NCBI GenBank assembly: GCA_021234155.1
Contig: JAJEKV010000020.1
Span: 4,326,563-4,390,562, forward strand
Reading direction: 5' to 3'
DNA length: 64,000 bases
Source: Isoetes taiwanensis
Taxonomy: Eukaryota; Streptophyta; Lycopodiopsida; Isoetales; Isoetaceae
Shown: in pieces, positions 33,956 through 44,700 of the stretch
How the letters are laid out: each line of letters opens with the position of its first letter
Numbering within the stretch: position 1 is the first letter of the stretch
Notes under the pieces: generated by a model
Told to the model about the DNA's origin: nothing
Databases searched by the model: none
Seen by the model: only the letters and a program-made list of their open reading frames with translations
Made by a program: the position numbers and the translations under genes

Positions 33956-33965
33956 AATTTGCAAC

Positions 33966-34404
33966 CTTGTTATACCTGCTTACTCTTGGCCTTACCTAGA
34001 GGACCATGTGTTGGTTTGAGTTGCTACAACTTTTCCACTAGTGATTTACGCACTGTATTTGTAATAATATAATGCATTCTATAGATAAACTTAAATATTC
34101 TGTATTTGATAGATTTCCATTTAAAATTCTTGCCCGCCTGCTGTGAGCATAAAGCTTTTGACATTTCACCCTTTGCTGAGCATAGCAATTGGGCTGCAAA
34201 AGTATTGTAATTACCTGAAATAATATGATATTTCTTGCCTACAAGTTAGTCTGAAGGGTACCAAATAATCCCACAATTTAGATGATCAAATATCGCCAAA
34301 TTAGCTAGGGTTAGAACATATGTGGACATTCCTCGAAACTTTTAAGCAATGCATGCACATGTTTATTCAACCCGACCTTATGGTGATGAACACGATTGCA
34401 AATT
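33966..34404. other. Unique spacer at the centre of the A/A' inverted pair
   Basis: About 440 bp of AT-rich sequence without a gene separates the two inner hairpins. It recurs nearly intact at about 61,410-61,870 between the corresponding ends in copy C. It therefore belongs to the repeated unit or was duplicated with it. Confidence 0.8.
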
Positions 34405-34432
34405 AAACGGGAGTGTTGCAGCACTCCCGTTT
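34405..34432. repeat. Inner-end hairpin of element A'
   Basis: AAACGGGAGTG and CACTCCCGTTT form 11-bp arms around TTGCAG. This is the mirror image of 33,928-33,955 with a one-base difference in the loop. Confidence 0.9.
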
Positions 34433-34989
34433 CAAAGATTCCCTTGAAAAAAACAGCCTGATCTAGAAAATGACACTTTTTTCCTTCTAATTGGGAATTC
34501 CAATAGGCTTAATTTTTTTTTACCTCATTTTTGGCCCCCTAGTGTAAAATAACTTGGAATTTGCCAAAACCAACACTTGAAAAGGGAAGAATTTAGACAT
34601 GCTTTTGTATTCTCAAAAAGTACTATCTTGAAAACACCAGAATGTAGTGAATAAAATAATTATTATATAATGAAGAGTGTTTCAATGATACAATTTGTAA
34701 CATCACATGGTGGTCAGATTAATGTTTTTGGAAAAGACGGACTAAAGGTCCAAATCAAAGTCTTCATCATGCTTTTGCTTGATTCTCGCCGCCGATTCTC
34801 TAGTCCGATCCTTTTCTTGTGCCTTACCCTTGTCTACTTGTGCGTGTCTTCAGGAATGGTAGCTAGTGCCACTTCTTTCAGCCTCGCAAAAGTAGCTTCA
34901 TCCTCTAAAGAGCTAGTGAATGGAGGTCGATCTCTAAGAGGTCACTTGGCAAAATCGGATGAGGATTTGGCCCCCTAACTCTTGGTGCT

Positions 34990-37900
34990 CATCCGGTAGG
35001 GTAGGCAAGGTCGCCGGCCTCATCTTGATGAATTGCCTGACTTCTTTATCAATGTCCATCGCTACACAATTAGGCCCTTCCTAAGTGCACAAGCTATTGT
35101 TGTACCGAGCGAGAGAAGGCATCAAGCACCCAATCTCCGGGCGTGAAAACATGTCTAGGAGATGGTTGATTAGCTTTTGAGGCTTCCGTAGTGATTAACA
35201 ATTCTACCTTTTGTGCACTAGGGTCCCAGCTTTTGAAGCACAACTGGAAATTCCAACACATTAGAAAAATTTCGCATTTCATTGTGTTAAAATGCTCCAT
35301 GGTGCGTTTTCCATCTAAACTCCAAGAAGCAACATGGAGGTATTCAACCTTACTCAAAGAATCTCGCCCGCCCGCCATGGTAGTTTATATTTGTTTTGTA
35401 CCAGAGAAATGAGTAGTGTCACTAACGAAAACGTAACAAGAAACAAACAAAGAGAACAAGTGAAAGGCAATTATATTCGAATAGAAAACTAAAACAAAAA
35501 GAAGAAACAAGCCCAACGATTCCGTAATAAAGTACTCACCAAAGCAAATTCTCATAAATTTTGCATCGGGATCCGGCGAGTTTTAAACGTGGACTCCACA
35601 AGGCCGATTGCATGCTCGAAAGTGAAACACCGACAAGACGCCGCTGCTTGGCCGTTGTGACTTGTTTGATGTCAGCCGACGAAAAGCGTTAAACTCTCGA
35701 AAATTTAAAAGGCCGGTCGTCAGAACGGTCCGTCCTTTAGTTTAAAGCCATAAGGAAGGTCCGCGAATCACCGCAGGAAATCTTGTGGCTTTTCCGTCTC
35801 CAACCAAATTAGTGTGTCCCAGTGAATGATGGAAAACAAATTATTTTGGTCAAATAAATTAAACTTTTCATAATCAAGGCTCCACATCTAGAGTTCTCCT
35901 CTCGCCGTTGTTCTTTTCTCGCCGGCCCCGACAAGGTGCATAAAACCTTCGGGCGTGTGTCCTTATTTTTCTTCTTGTTCGCAAAACAAAGGGGAGATTG
36001 AGACAGACAAGTAAAGTATGACGGTTTAGTCACGCATCCATCCTTCAAAATTTGTGCATCAAGCAAGCATACGCCGTTTGGATGTAGCTATGGGATAAAG
36101 CTCCTTGCACCTCTCCCACGCCTCCACGCTTGAGTTGCTCCATGCATTATGTCCGGGTGTGATAACATTTTTGGCTAGAAAGAAAAACACAACCTTTTTA
36201 GCAGCTTGGAAAGAGAAAACGCTGGTAAACTATCTTCCCGCCACCTAAAGTTATTCTAGAATACAAGCGCTGTAATCAATATTTTTTTGTTGCGTGAAGT
36301 GTATTCCGTAATACACTTTAATCAAGAAAGAAGAAGCTTAAAGTGTATTCTCGGAATACACTTCTACAACGCAACAAGTTAGAGTGTGTATTCCGTATCA
36401 CGTTTTCGACTCAAAGGAGTAAAAGTGTATTCGGAATACACTTTTACACTACAAGAAGAGAGAACGGTATTACGGAATACACTCGCTCCATCGAGGGTGC
36501 GAAAGCATTTCCAGTGACCACTAAATTGTGTTATCGACGGGACGAATTCTACAAGTGAAAAGGCAAGAATGATTGTATGCTTACTTGTGCAACTCCTTCG
36601 ACATTTCTTCGAAAGTGTGAACTCCTTGTCCACCACCTTTTGCGTAAGCCGTTCTAGTAATTCCGCAGGTCGCTGAACCCCCAAGATCTCCCTCCGCATG
36701 TTGATGGTCATTTCCTTCTTTGGAACGTCGCTGCCTTTCTTCTTCTCCGACACCTTTCCTTACTTTTAGCTCACCGCTCAAACATATTAAATATTTCGCT
36801 CAAGCTCCGGATTCCGCAAACAAATTAAAAACTTAGAAGCTAGTTGCACACTAAATCTTATTCGAATACGCTTTGTAACCTTACCCGCCATCCCCTAACG
36901 TTAGTGAAAACCAATTGTCATGACCAATGAGTGATGCCCGTTTGTTCGCCTCGTCGTATTTAAGGCAACACTCAATGGCACAAGCTTTTTTAAGTTCAAG
37001 GGAGTACTGTGGCTTTTGAGATCCTCTCCATATTTTTCCTTGAAGATAACATATTCTCTCGTGCATGAATCTGATTTTGTCGACAAAGCTCATTTTAACT
37101 TGTACCGTTGTCGGGCGTTGTGAGTGTTGGCAACGATTTTAGCTTCCTCGCTTGGCCAAACCACGAGACACCGAGATGAGAAACAGACAAGTACCTAGGA
37201 TTCTTTTTTTCCTTGTATAGTTGCCTCCCCTTGCCTTAAAGTCGTGGTTCCCACCCAAAACATAATGCGATATGTGTCGTGATTTTCTCTATCAGACTGC
37301 AGGAGTTGTGCATCGCTCTCTATCAACAAGAACAACAATTGGAGCTACATGTGCATTGGGATTGCTCCGGATTCGCCCCTTGAGGTTCCTTAGGTGGTCC
37401 GCATATATCTTTCGAACTGCAGTGGTCGTTCTCCGCCTTCATTTTTGGAGGAAGCTTCATAGCCGTGGACCTGCAAATAAATGACACCTTGCACAAATTT
37501 GTGCAGGTTTATTTCTTCCATTTTCTCTATTTGCTTTATCAACTTTTTTTTTTGATGGCAATGTAGCGCCCGTGTGCTTTGCCTTTCCCCTTCTTCTTCT
37601 TGTGTGCATCCCTCGGGGAGCATCTTTCGCTTCAATGATAGCCGTTTTTTCTTTTCTTAGGCTCTTTTAGCGCCTATGGTTTGCCTCGCTTCTTTCGGGT
37701 GGTGGAGGTGGCTGCTCTTCGAACCTCGATGTACTCACGGATGGGCTCGTAACCGTGATGGACTCCCCGATGGATTCCCCGGATCTTCCTCTTCCCCTTG
37801 TTCTCACTCGTCAGGGGAAGTCCTCGCCGTTGTGCCGAACGTAATTAATGATGGCAAGAGCGACCTCTTGTTCACGTAGTGAGAAACATACTTATAAAGA

Positions 37901-38255
37901 GGATGTGGATTTACCTTCACAAGTCTAAGGTAGGATTCATCAACATGAATAAAGCCTTGAGATGTCCGGAAAAGACAATCTCCCTCCCTACCGGGTGCGC
38001 CCGCCCTACCTCACTCCACTACAGGATGGGTGCCCATGCAGACAAATTCCATCGCCATACCTTTTGGTTCCGGGGTTCACGGTACATGCGGAAAAGTCGT
38101 GGTGTCAGTACTTTCCGTATACCCTTGTAAAACCATTGAGTTTGGAAGTTTAAAGTAAATAGCGGGCGGATCCAGGCTCCTCAACCCTTCTCTCGTGGGT
38201 GCGGTTTAAAGACGATTTTAAGAGGCTTCTTCTGTTGTTTCTTTGCCATAAAATC
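34990..38255 (-). pseudogene. DNA methyltransferase, diverged and frameshifted copy (element A')
   Basis: The minus strand starts MAKKQQKKPLKIVFKPHPRE at about 38,249, giving a candidate start codon that copy A lacks. The conserved block FIHVDESYLRLVKV and LYKYVSHYVNK follows near 37.9 kb. Further on are EEINLHKFVQGVIYL (~37.52 kb), FVDKIRFMHE (~37.08 kb), LSKVEYLHVASWSLDGKRTM (~35.35 kb) and PGDWVLDAF (~35.13 kb). The motif I glycines that follow are disrupted by an indel. Motif IV was not found in a clean frame; the corresponding region around 35.7-36.0 kb is eroded. Amino-acid identity to A is moderate in the N-terminus and high in the catalytic half. Introns lie at equivalent places, including a palindrome-bearing one at 36.24-36.49 kb. 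Confidence 0.75.
36240..36490. repeat. Palindrome copies in the A' methyltransferase intron
   Basis: Variants such as GTATTCCGTAATACAC (~36,302), GTATTCTCGGAATACAC (~36,346) and GTATTCGGAATACAC (~36,428) occur at the position corresponding to intron 2 of the A gene. Many have one base fewer or more in the CCGG centre. Confidence 0.8.
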
Positions 38256-38484
38256 ATGTATGTAAATTGTGTGTAAACACGACCTTGTTAGAAAAAGGGA
38301 ATTGGCAAAGAACTATTCCGAATACAAAATGGCTTACAAAAGGAAAAAAAGAGGGCAAAAAGAGGACAAAATGTCAAAAAGCACCGCAATCAAAAAAAAG
38401 TGGTCTAAACAAGCTAAAAAAAATGCAAGAAGAATGCCTAAATTAACTAAAAAAGCTAAGGAAAAAGTAACTTCTAAAACCTAA

Positions 38485-38785
38485 AAACACGAAGTGTATT
38501 CGGGAATACACTCGCTCGAAAGTGGAGGGCGGTGTATTCTCGGAATACACTTTTCGCCTTTGAGATGAAAGTGTATTCGAATACACTTTCGCTGAAAGTG
38601 GAGGCGTAAAGTGTATTCGGAATACACACTTTTGCCTCCACCGAAAGTGTATTCGAATACACTTTCGCCAGTATTCGCTGGCGAAAGTGTATTCGGAATA
38701 CACCGCCCCACTGGCGAAGTGTATTCGAGGAATACACTGAAAGGGAGGAAGTGAAAGTGTATTCCGAACAAGAAACGACATGCAA
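38485..38785. repeat. Palindrome array in the A' divergent promoter
   Basis: About eight copies of GTGTATTC(n)GAATACAC with variable centres (TTCGAA, TTCGGAA, TTCGGGAA, TTCTCGGAA) lie between the divergent methyltransferase and transposase genes. They mirror the array at 29.70-29.95 kb. Spacers contain GCGAAAGTGGAGG-type sequence. Confidence 0.9.
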
Positions 38786-39099
38786 ATGATTGTATCGCTG
38801 TACTTTCACCGACTTTGCCCATGGTTTCTCTATGTGAATCGAATACATCCTTTAATATAATAATCGGAGTAGACTTGAGCTCGTAATTTGAGCTCGAGAC
38901 TGAATACGCAATCGGCTCAAATTTCCTTTTAAAGGTATCATTTTCGTCTTGCTCTTTTTTCTATGTGATCCGAATACGCTCAGCTTTTACTATCCTACTC
39001 TTGTGTATTCCGTATCAGCTTTTATTTTGACTTTCACTTGATTAGTATTGGAACTTCTACTTGTACTACGTTGGCGTGTATTCGAATAAGAAAAAGCTC

Positions 39100-42000
39100 G
39101 CGCATTGCAAAGTTTCTCAAATCTCTTTACTATTTTGCGGTTGTCAAGATGACTTAACCGCTTTGAACAAGCTTCCACCACCTTTTGTTGTCTCAAGCTC
39201 GCTTCCAGTTCGAGGACACGCTTGGGAACAACGTCATTTCTAGTGAAGACCCGGCATTCTCCGACTCCTACCTCGCTTCATCGTTGTTGCTTCAAGACAC
39301 ACCGAGTCCAAAGACAAAAACAGGACTTCCACCACCCTTCCAACCGCCACCAAGTCCCGTAGGCGATTAATGCGGCATCTCCTTCCAAAGAATCACCACC
39401 AGTTCGGAGCAGGTTGCCACCACCCTTTGTTCCATCCCGATTCCCTCTGAAGCTCCACAACAAAGGGTGCTCAAGAACAAGCTACCCCCCTTTTGTAGTT
39501 TCTCGCCTTTGCAAACATACAAGGAACACAGAAAACACGTAAGACCGCGGAGATTCAAAAGATAATTTCTCACCGGGACTTCACTACAAATGAGGACGAC
39601 GCTCCAAGATGCACTCCCTCTTCACAACAACGGTTGTGACACATGGATTTCGCGAATTCCAGTCCGCTCTAAAGGAGATGTTTGCAAGAACTCCTTTTCA
39701 AGATGGTATAAGAACACGGTGATGCCACAACCTCTTATGGGCCATCACCATCCTTTGCAACCCCGCCTATTCCGAACAACTTCACGCGGGTCCGCTTTTC
39801 CTCTACAAAGCACACCACTTTCGGATGTGAGAGAAGTCACCCCCGAGTAGAAGTTTCATCGGAAGATGAAGACACCAACGAGGAACAAAGAGATTACATG
39901 TTCTCAAGCCAATCTTCAAAGAAATTCAAGGTGGATTTTGGTTTGAGGGTGCTCCTCTGCAAGAAGAAGAAATCTTATGGATGAACACAAAATGAGGAGA
40001 CTTTTGAGAACTAAATGCTGCTCATTGGGTTGCATCAACGATTTAATATGGCTAAATTACGAAAGCGAGTTAGAGACAACTACGTTCCATGACATTGGCG
40101 CACTGAATGCCTACTTAGCTTATCATGTAAGACCAGACCGCAACACCTTCTTGCACTACATTAACCTTCCAAGAAGTTTGCCGAAATGCTTTATGGTTGT
40201 CCACCGTTTAGGGTCCACCGAATGTCTAGAATACACAAAAGACCCGGACAAAAATCCAAAGAATCGATGATCATTGTGGACCAAGAAGAGTTGTAACCAT
40301 GCATGCCCTTCAGCTGTGTCATGGATGGAGAAATATTTTAGAGAAACATGTGAGAAGCTACCTAACAAAACAACATGTATCATTTAACCGATAACATCAC
40401 CAAAAAGATGTTTTTAATGAGTACAAAGAGACTTGCACTCGGCTTCAAGACATCTCTTACTCACACTTCACCGTGATCGTGTGGAAAAGTGAATTCGCCT
40501 TGTGAAAATTCCTAGAAAACATAGAATGTCCTGTTTTGCTTTCGAGGTGTGCAGAATTAAAGAGTCAACGAGAACCGCAAAGACAGAGGTCGAAAGAAGT
40601 AAGCTCATGTTCTCCAATCTCTCACTTGTTTCGGAGAAAATGTTTTGACCTGATTTCTTCTCTGTGATATTGTGCAAATGTAACCTTGCCGAACACATCG
40701 TGAACAACAAGCAGTGAGAGAGAAGAAAGCTTGCCAAGCATAGAAAAAAAAGCTCTTGAACGCCCTGCAATACATGTCTATTGTGATTGATGGAATGGAC
40801 CAAAAAAACAACTCTACCACATTTCTTGAACATTCCTAAGGATGTGCCGGAGGAATGTTTTGTTAAGGTCCACCTTGTAGGAGCTATGGTCTTCAAAGGA
40901 AGTCTAAAGTGCAAAGTATTTTTGACGATCCAAACTTGCATGGTGACCCGAACCTCACAATTACAATTCTTAACAAGGTCCCCAATCAAGCAAGAGCAAT
41001 TACCACCGGTGCTTTATCTGCAACTTGACAATACTACAAGGGAGAACAAGAATCAAACACTCTTTATGTATCTTGTGCCATGTTAGTGGAGCTAGGGATC
41101 TTTAGAAAAGTGAAGCTTGGTTTCTTACTTGTAGGCCCACACTCATGATCGATTGACCAAATGTTCAAAGAGATTTTTCAGGCGCCTTAGAAGGAAGAAG
41201 GCTTTTCTGTCTTCCTTCTTTAGTTCAATTATTGAAGATTCTTACACTCCTACTCCAAAGTGGTCGATCTTCTTAAAGAGATCTGCTGATTTTAGAGAGT
41301 TTGTTTTTTCTCAACGTTCAAAGCAGAGAACAAGCCGTGAACAAGTTGAATGATCTCACCTTTCAGCATCATATCAAGTTCTACTTGAAGGATGGCCAAA
41401 GCTTCTTCTACGAGGGGAAGAAGTATACCACAACTAAGGACTGGAGTCCACGAGAGGGATTACGCTTCCTTAAATACATTCCAGACACTTCCTTCATAGA
41501 AGCGTCTTCGAACAACTTCCTCTCAAAAATCTAAGGAGTCCAAGGTAAAGAAAAGTACCCCGAGTCATCCTTAAAAGCCATTGAAAATGGAATTTCCTCA
41601 GCTTTAAGTACTTCTTAGAAGAAGATAGGATGTGGTGGAGTAATTTCTTTCTCGAGCAGTAAAATTGTTGTACAACATATAGCTCTAAGACAGGTTGCAA
41701 GAACCATTTCAATGGCCTAACACCTTCCATCAACCCAGCGCAAAAGCGGGTCAAAGTGCTACATTTGCACCTGCAGTAGAAGACGAGGAGGACCGAGTCA
41801 TGTACCCACTCAAGACGCCAGAATGAGCCTCAAGGTAATATCACGTGAAATTACCAAAGGTATGCTAATTGCTCTTCCGACCGAGGAGGATGACAAAGGC
41901 TCTAACCGCTCGATAGCAAAGTGCTTGACGGTCAAGGAGGAAGGCTTAGTCACTAAACTCAAGATTCATTGGCTTGCAACACGCCAAAATGCTTTTGAAG

Positions 42001-42358
42001 GTAGATATGAGTTAGAAATGAGAAGCCAAGGAAAAGGGAGAAAGTCCAAGAAGGTGGGTTGTAGGGACGAAGCTAAACCTTTAATGACGGACTATTTTGT
42101 GCTATGATTTTAAATTGAAATGCGACAATCGCCTTTTAAGACTATCAATTTGCTTAAAAAGCTTGTAATTACGAAAGAAGATGATGAAGAAGGTGGTGAC
42201 AATGCTTCACCGCTCTGCGTTGATAGTGATGAGGAAGATAACTCAAGCACTTCCTCGGATGACAATTGAAAGAAGTGAAGGTGATGACGATGGCATAAAA
42301 TGAATATGAAGACGCCCCGATCCCTCTCTCATCACTCCTCACACTTTTGCACATAATC
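39100..42358 (+). pseudogene. DUF7869-type putative transposase, full length but frameshifted (element A')
   Basis: The plus strand carries the same protein as 29.2-26.6 kb. The Cys/His region (RTKCCSLGCI, ~40.01 kb; LPKCFMVVHRLGST, ~40.17 kb) is followed by a segment missing from A (40.38-40.86 kb). That segment contains KIPRKHRMSCFAFEVC (~40.51 kb) and SIVIDGMDQ in broken frame at ~40.78 kb, then VPEECFVKVHLVGAMVFKGS. The core continues with YLQLDNTTRENKNQT (~41.03 kb) and a damaged HTHDQID equivalent (~41.14 kb), and ends in the acidic tail near 42.3 kb. It supplies the probable first catalytic Asp (IDGMDQ) that copy A lost. Many one- to three-base differences from A fall at CAG/CTG, so the real gene may be less damaged than it appears. 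Confidence 0.78.
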
Positions 42359-42649
42359 GAAGTCTTAGAAAAAGATCAGAATTTTGCATGTGAATATGAA
42401 GATTCTATCTTCAAATTTTGAGAATACTTCGATTCTTACGACTTTACTTCAATTTTTGTTAAATATTTTATCCTCCTCAAAATTAGAGTTTTCTCTCTTT
42501 AAACATACTTGAAGAACATTCTATTTGCTAAGAAAAGTGACACTTTAAAAGTCAATTCTTTTTCGCAAAAAAAAAATTAGTCATTTGGGGGTCAAAATAG
42601 AATTTCATGCATTTTTTTTTTAACCTCGCTTTTACCCCCTTTTGTAAAA

Positions 42650-42722
42650 AAAAGGGAATCTTTGAGGAATATTCCTTTTGCTCTCGTTTCAATGATTTGC
42701 TCCCCGCTTAATACGCAATCTT
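42650..42722. repeat. Element A' outer terminal repeat
   Basis: GGGAATCTTTGAGGAATATT leads into CTCTCGTTTCAATGATTTGC and TTAATACGCAATCTTGTT, the reverse complement of the A left end at 26,205-26,275 with few changes. Sequence outside it does not match the outer flank of A. Confidence 0.8.
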
Positions 42723-44142
42723 GTTGATGTAAAGAAGGAGTTGTAATACAATGAAAATACTCACATTAATGAACCAATGACCCTTATTATTGGATAGAAC
42801 CGCCTATCTTAATTTCCAGTTTGAGGGTCGCTTTTTGTACAAGTTTCTTTTTCTTCTTCGATTGAAGTTCAAACCCTCCTCGTAAACTAATGAAGGCCTC
42901 CAGATATAACTTGGTGCAATATATGGTACAAGCCGATGGAATGCCCGGGTTCATCTATCACATTAATCGGTTTCAGGATCTTTAATCAATAAGTCTAAAA
43001 GTTTTCTAGCGGTCGAAGTTCGATCATCAAAAAAATAAAAAATATTTTTTTCTTTTATTAGAGAAATTGCGTAAGCGGGCCGATCCGGTGGATGTACATC
43101 CTACCCCTTTTGTTGTTTGGATCCCATGGCCAATTTGATCTCCGTGGCATAGTAACTTTTTTGCAAATCTTGAATCCAATTAAGATACCTGTTGAACTTC
43201 AAACCCGGGCCGTGTCCAAATCGTATGAAGGCAATTCTAGCCACATATTTGGCACTATGTTTTTGTTCTTTTAACGTGCTCTCCTCATAGATGGATCATA
43301 ATGCCTCAGTTTTAAGATATACTCAACAAATTGATGGGCGACAGTGAGGGGCATTCTCTATCTTGTTCTTCTTGATCTCCCACATAGTGATCACAATATC
43401 CATCATTCCCCCTTCCATAAGTATTAACAGACAAAGATCCTTCCCTTTATTACTCTTTGTGTATGGCGGCATGGAATCTAAGGAGCGGATTCCAGGAAGT
43501 CACCGACGGGAGGTGGAGCCGGTCCGAATCAAAGAACTCCGCCCTGTGCCGCCACATCATGGTAACTGGGTCGCAGATGGTTTGCCTTCATATTTACCTT
43601 CGAATCACCTGCTGAGCGGAGTTGTCAATGAAGAGAGAGAAAAATGGTAAACGGAATTTCCACCATAGTGAGGATTATTTGGCCGGGAGCTTATTTTTTC
43701 GGTTTTCGGCCGGGGGGGCGGCGCTTTCAACGCCGGCTTCCAGCCGTAAAACCCCTCAAAATAGGCAGAGTTCTCTAGCACATGAACATGTGGACCGGAC
43801 CCTAAGGATGAATTTGCCAGCCGTTGTCGGGCTATAAGGCAGTTATTGGGTTCAACATTGTAAGATTCATGAAGCATTAATGGTGTGCAATTTGAGCTTC
43901 AATTTTTGTATAGTACTTCGACCATTGTTCAAGTTTTCGGTCATGGATGATGTCAATGTGGCATGACGTAAAAATACCATCTATTGATCTATCTATCTAC
44001 CTACATCATGGAGACCTTTGATGCAATTTCAACACCGCTGACATACCTAGAATTCTCTTTGCCTTTACATTAGATCAAATAATGTAGGTCAATTTTGTTA
44101 TTTGTAGCCATTTCTTCCTCCTTTGTTTACTCGGTGGCCATT

Positions 44143-44405
44143 GAAAATGGCAAAGGTTAGATTAGTTGTATGTTTATTAGAGAGCTATGTGAACTAAACT
44201 TGCAAATTTATTAATGAGTTTCGTATTGCTCGTCATTGAAAAAATGGCAAAGGTTAGATTAGTTGTATGTTTATTAGAGAGCTATGTGAACTAAACTTGC
44301 AAATTTATTAATGAGTTTGAAAATGGCAAAGGTTAGATTAGTTGTATGTTTATTAGAGAGCTATGTGAACGAAACTTGCAAATTTATTAATGAGTTTCGT
44401 ATTGC
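44143..44405. repeat. Three-copy tandem repeat (80-95 bp period)
   Basis: The unit AAATGGCAAAGGTTAGATTA...AAATTTATTAATGAGTTT occurs three times (starting near 44,145, 44,242 and 44,321) with almost no change. The third copy lacks the CGTATTGCTCGTCATT linker before it. Near identity implies recent expansion. Confidence 0.92.
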
Positions 44406-44537
44406 TCATTTGGATTAGCAGACAATGGAGATGCTATTATTATTATTTGCTCAAGATTTTTATGCAAATAGATTGCATTATAGAAAGGGTGTTGAAAGAC
44501 ATTATGGAAATTGACTTGTAGTGAAGTAGCATTAGTG

Positions 44538-44700
44538 GGATTGCATATAATGTGATAGCTTTATTTGTGATAAGAAATTTGGAGAGTGCAGATAATGATT
44601 CACATCACTTGGCTATAGGTGCCATCATAATTGTAGCAACATGTGTATTGGTGAAAGGAAGTGGATTGCATATAATGTGATAGCTTTATTTGTGAGTGCA
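44538..44700. repeat. Short direct repeat, two copies ~123 bp apart
   Basis: GGATTGCATATAATGTGATA plus GCTTTATTTGTGA is present near 44,539 and again near 44,663, identical over about 33 bases. Confidence 0.85.

Larger units (their letters stand above)
26205..33965. mobile_element. Element A: DUF7869 transposase plus DNA methyltransferase transposon
   Basis: A ~7.76-kb unit with two divergent genes: a DUF7869-type transposase on the minus strand (29.2-26.6 kb) and a DNA methyltransferase on the plus strand (30.2-33.6 kb). The promoter between them is full of a palindrome. The ends are inverted repeats GTTGCGTATTAAACGGGAG (from 26,211) and, read inward from 33,965, GTTGCAAATTAAACGGGAG. Similarity extends a few bases further out (AACAA). 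The right end has a perfect 11-bp-arm hairpin. Element A' at 34.4-42.7 kb and copy C after 59.1 kb are relatives, which shows that this is a repeat family. No target duplication is evident. Confidence 0.8.
34405..42722. mobile_element. Element A': inverted second copy of the methyltransferase transposon
   Basis: The gene order is mirrored relative to A: methyltransferase on the minus strand (38.25-34.99 kb), palindrome-rich promoter (38.48-38.78 kb), transposase on the plus strand (39.1-42.36 kb). The outer end at 42,722 carries the reverse complement of the A left end. The transposase half is nearly identical to A, whereas the methyltransferase half is clearly diverged, so this copy looks mosaic with a switch between about 38.25 and 38.93 kb. 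Together A and A' form an inverted pair of about 16.5 kb. Its own frames are disrupted by many small indels. Confidence 0.82.

Noticed and set aside
34670-34978. Open frame of 102 residues with a hydrophobic, signal-like stretch
   Set aside because: It is the antisense of the acidic C-terminus of the A' methyltransferase and degrades in copy C without any sign of constraint.
26205-42722. Target-site duplication flanking the A/A' pair
   Set aside because: The bases outside the two outer ends (…TATGCATAC and GATGTAAAG…) do not match.
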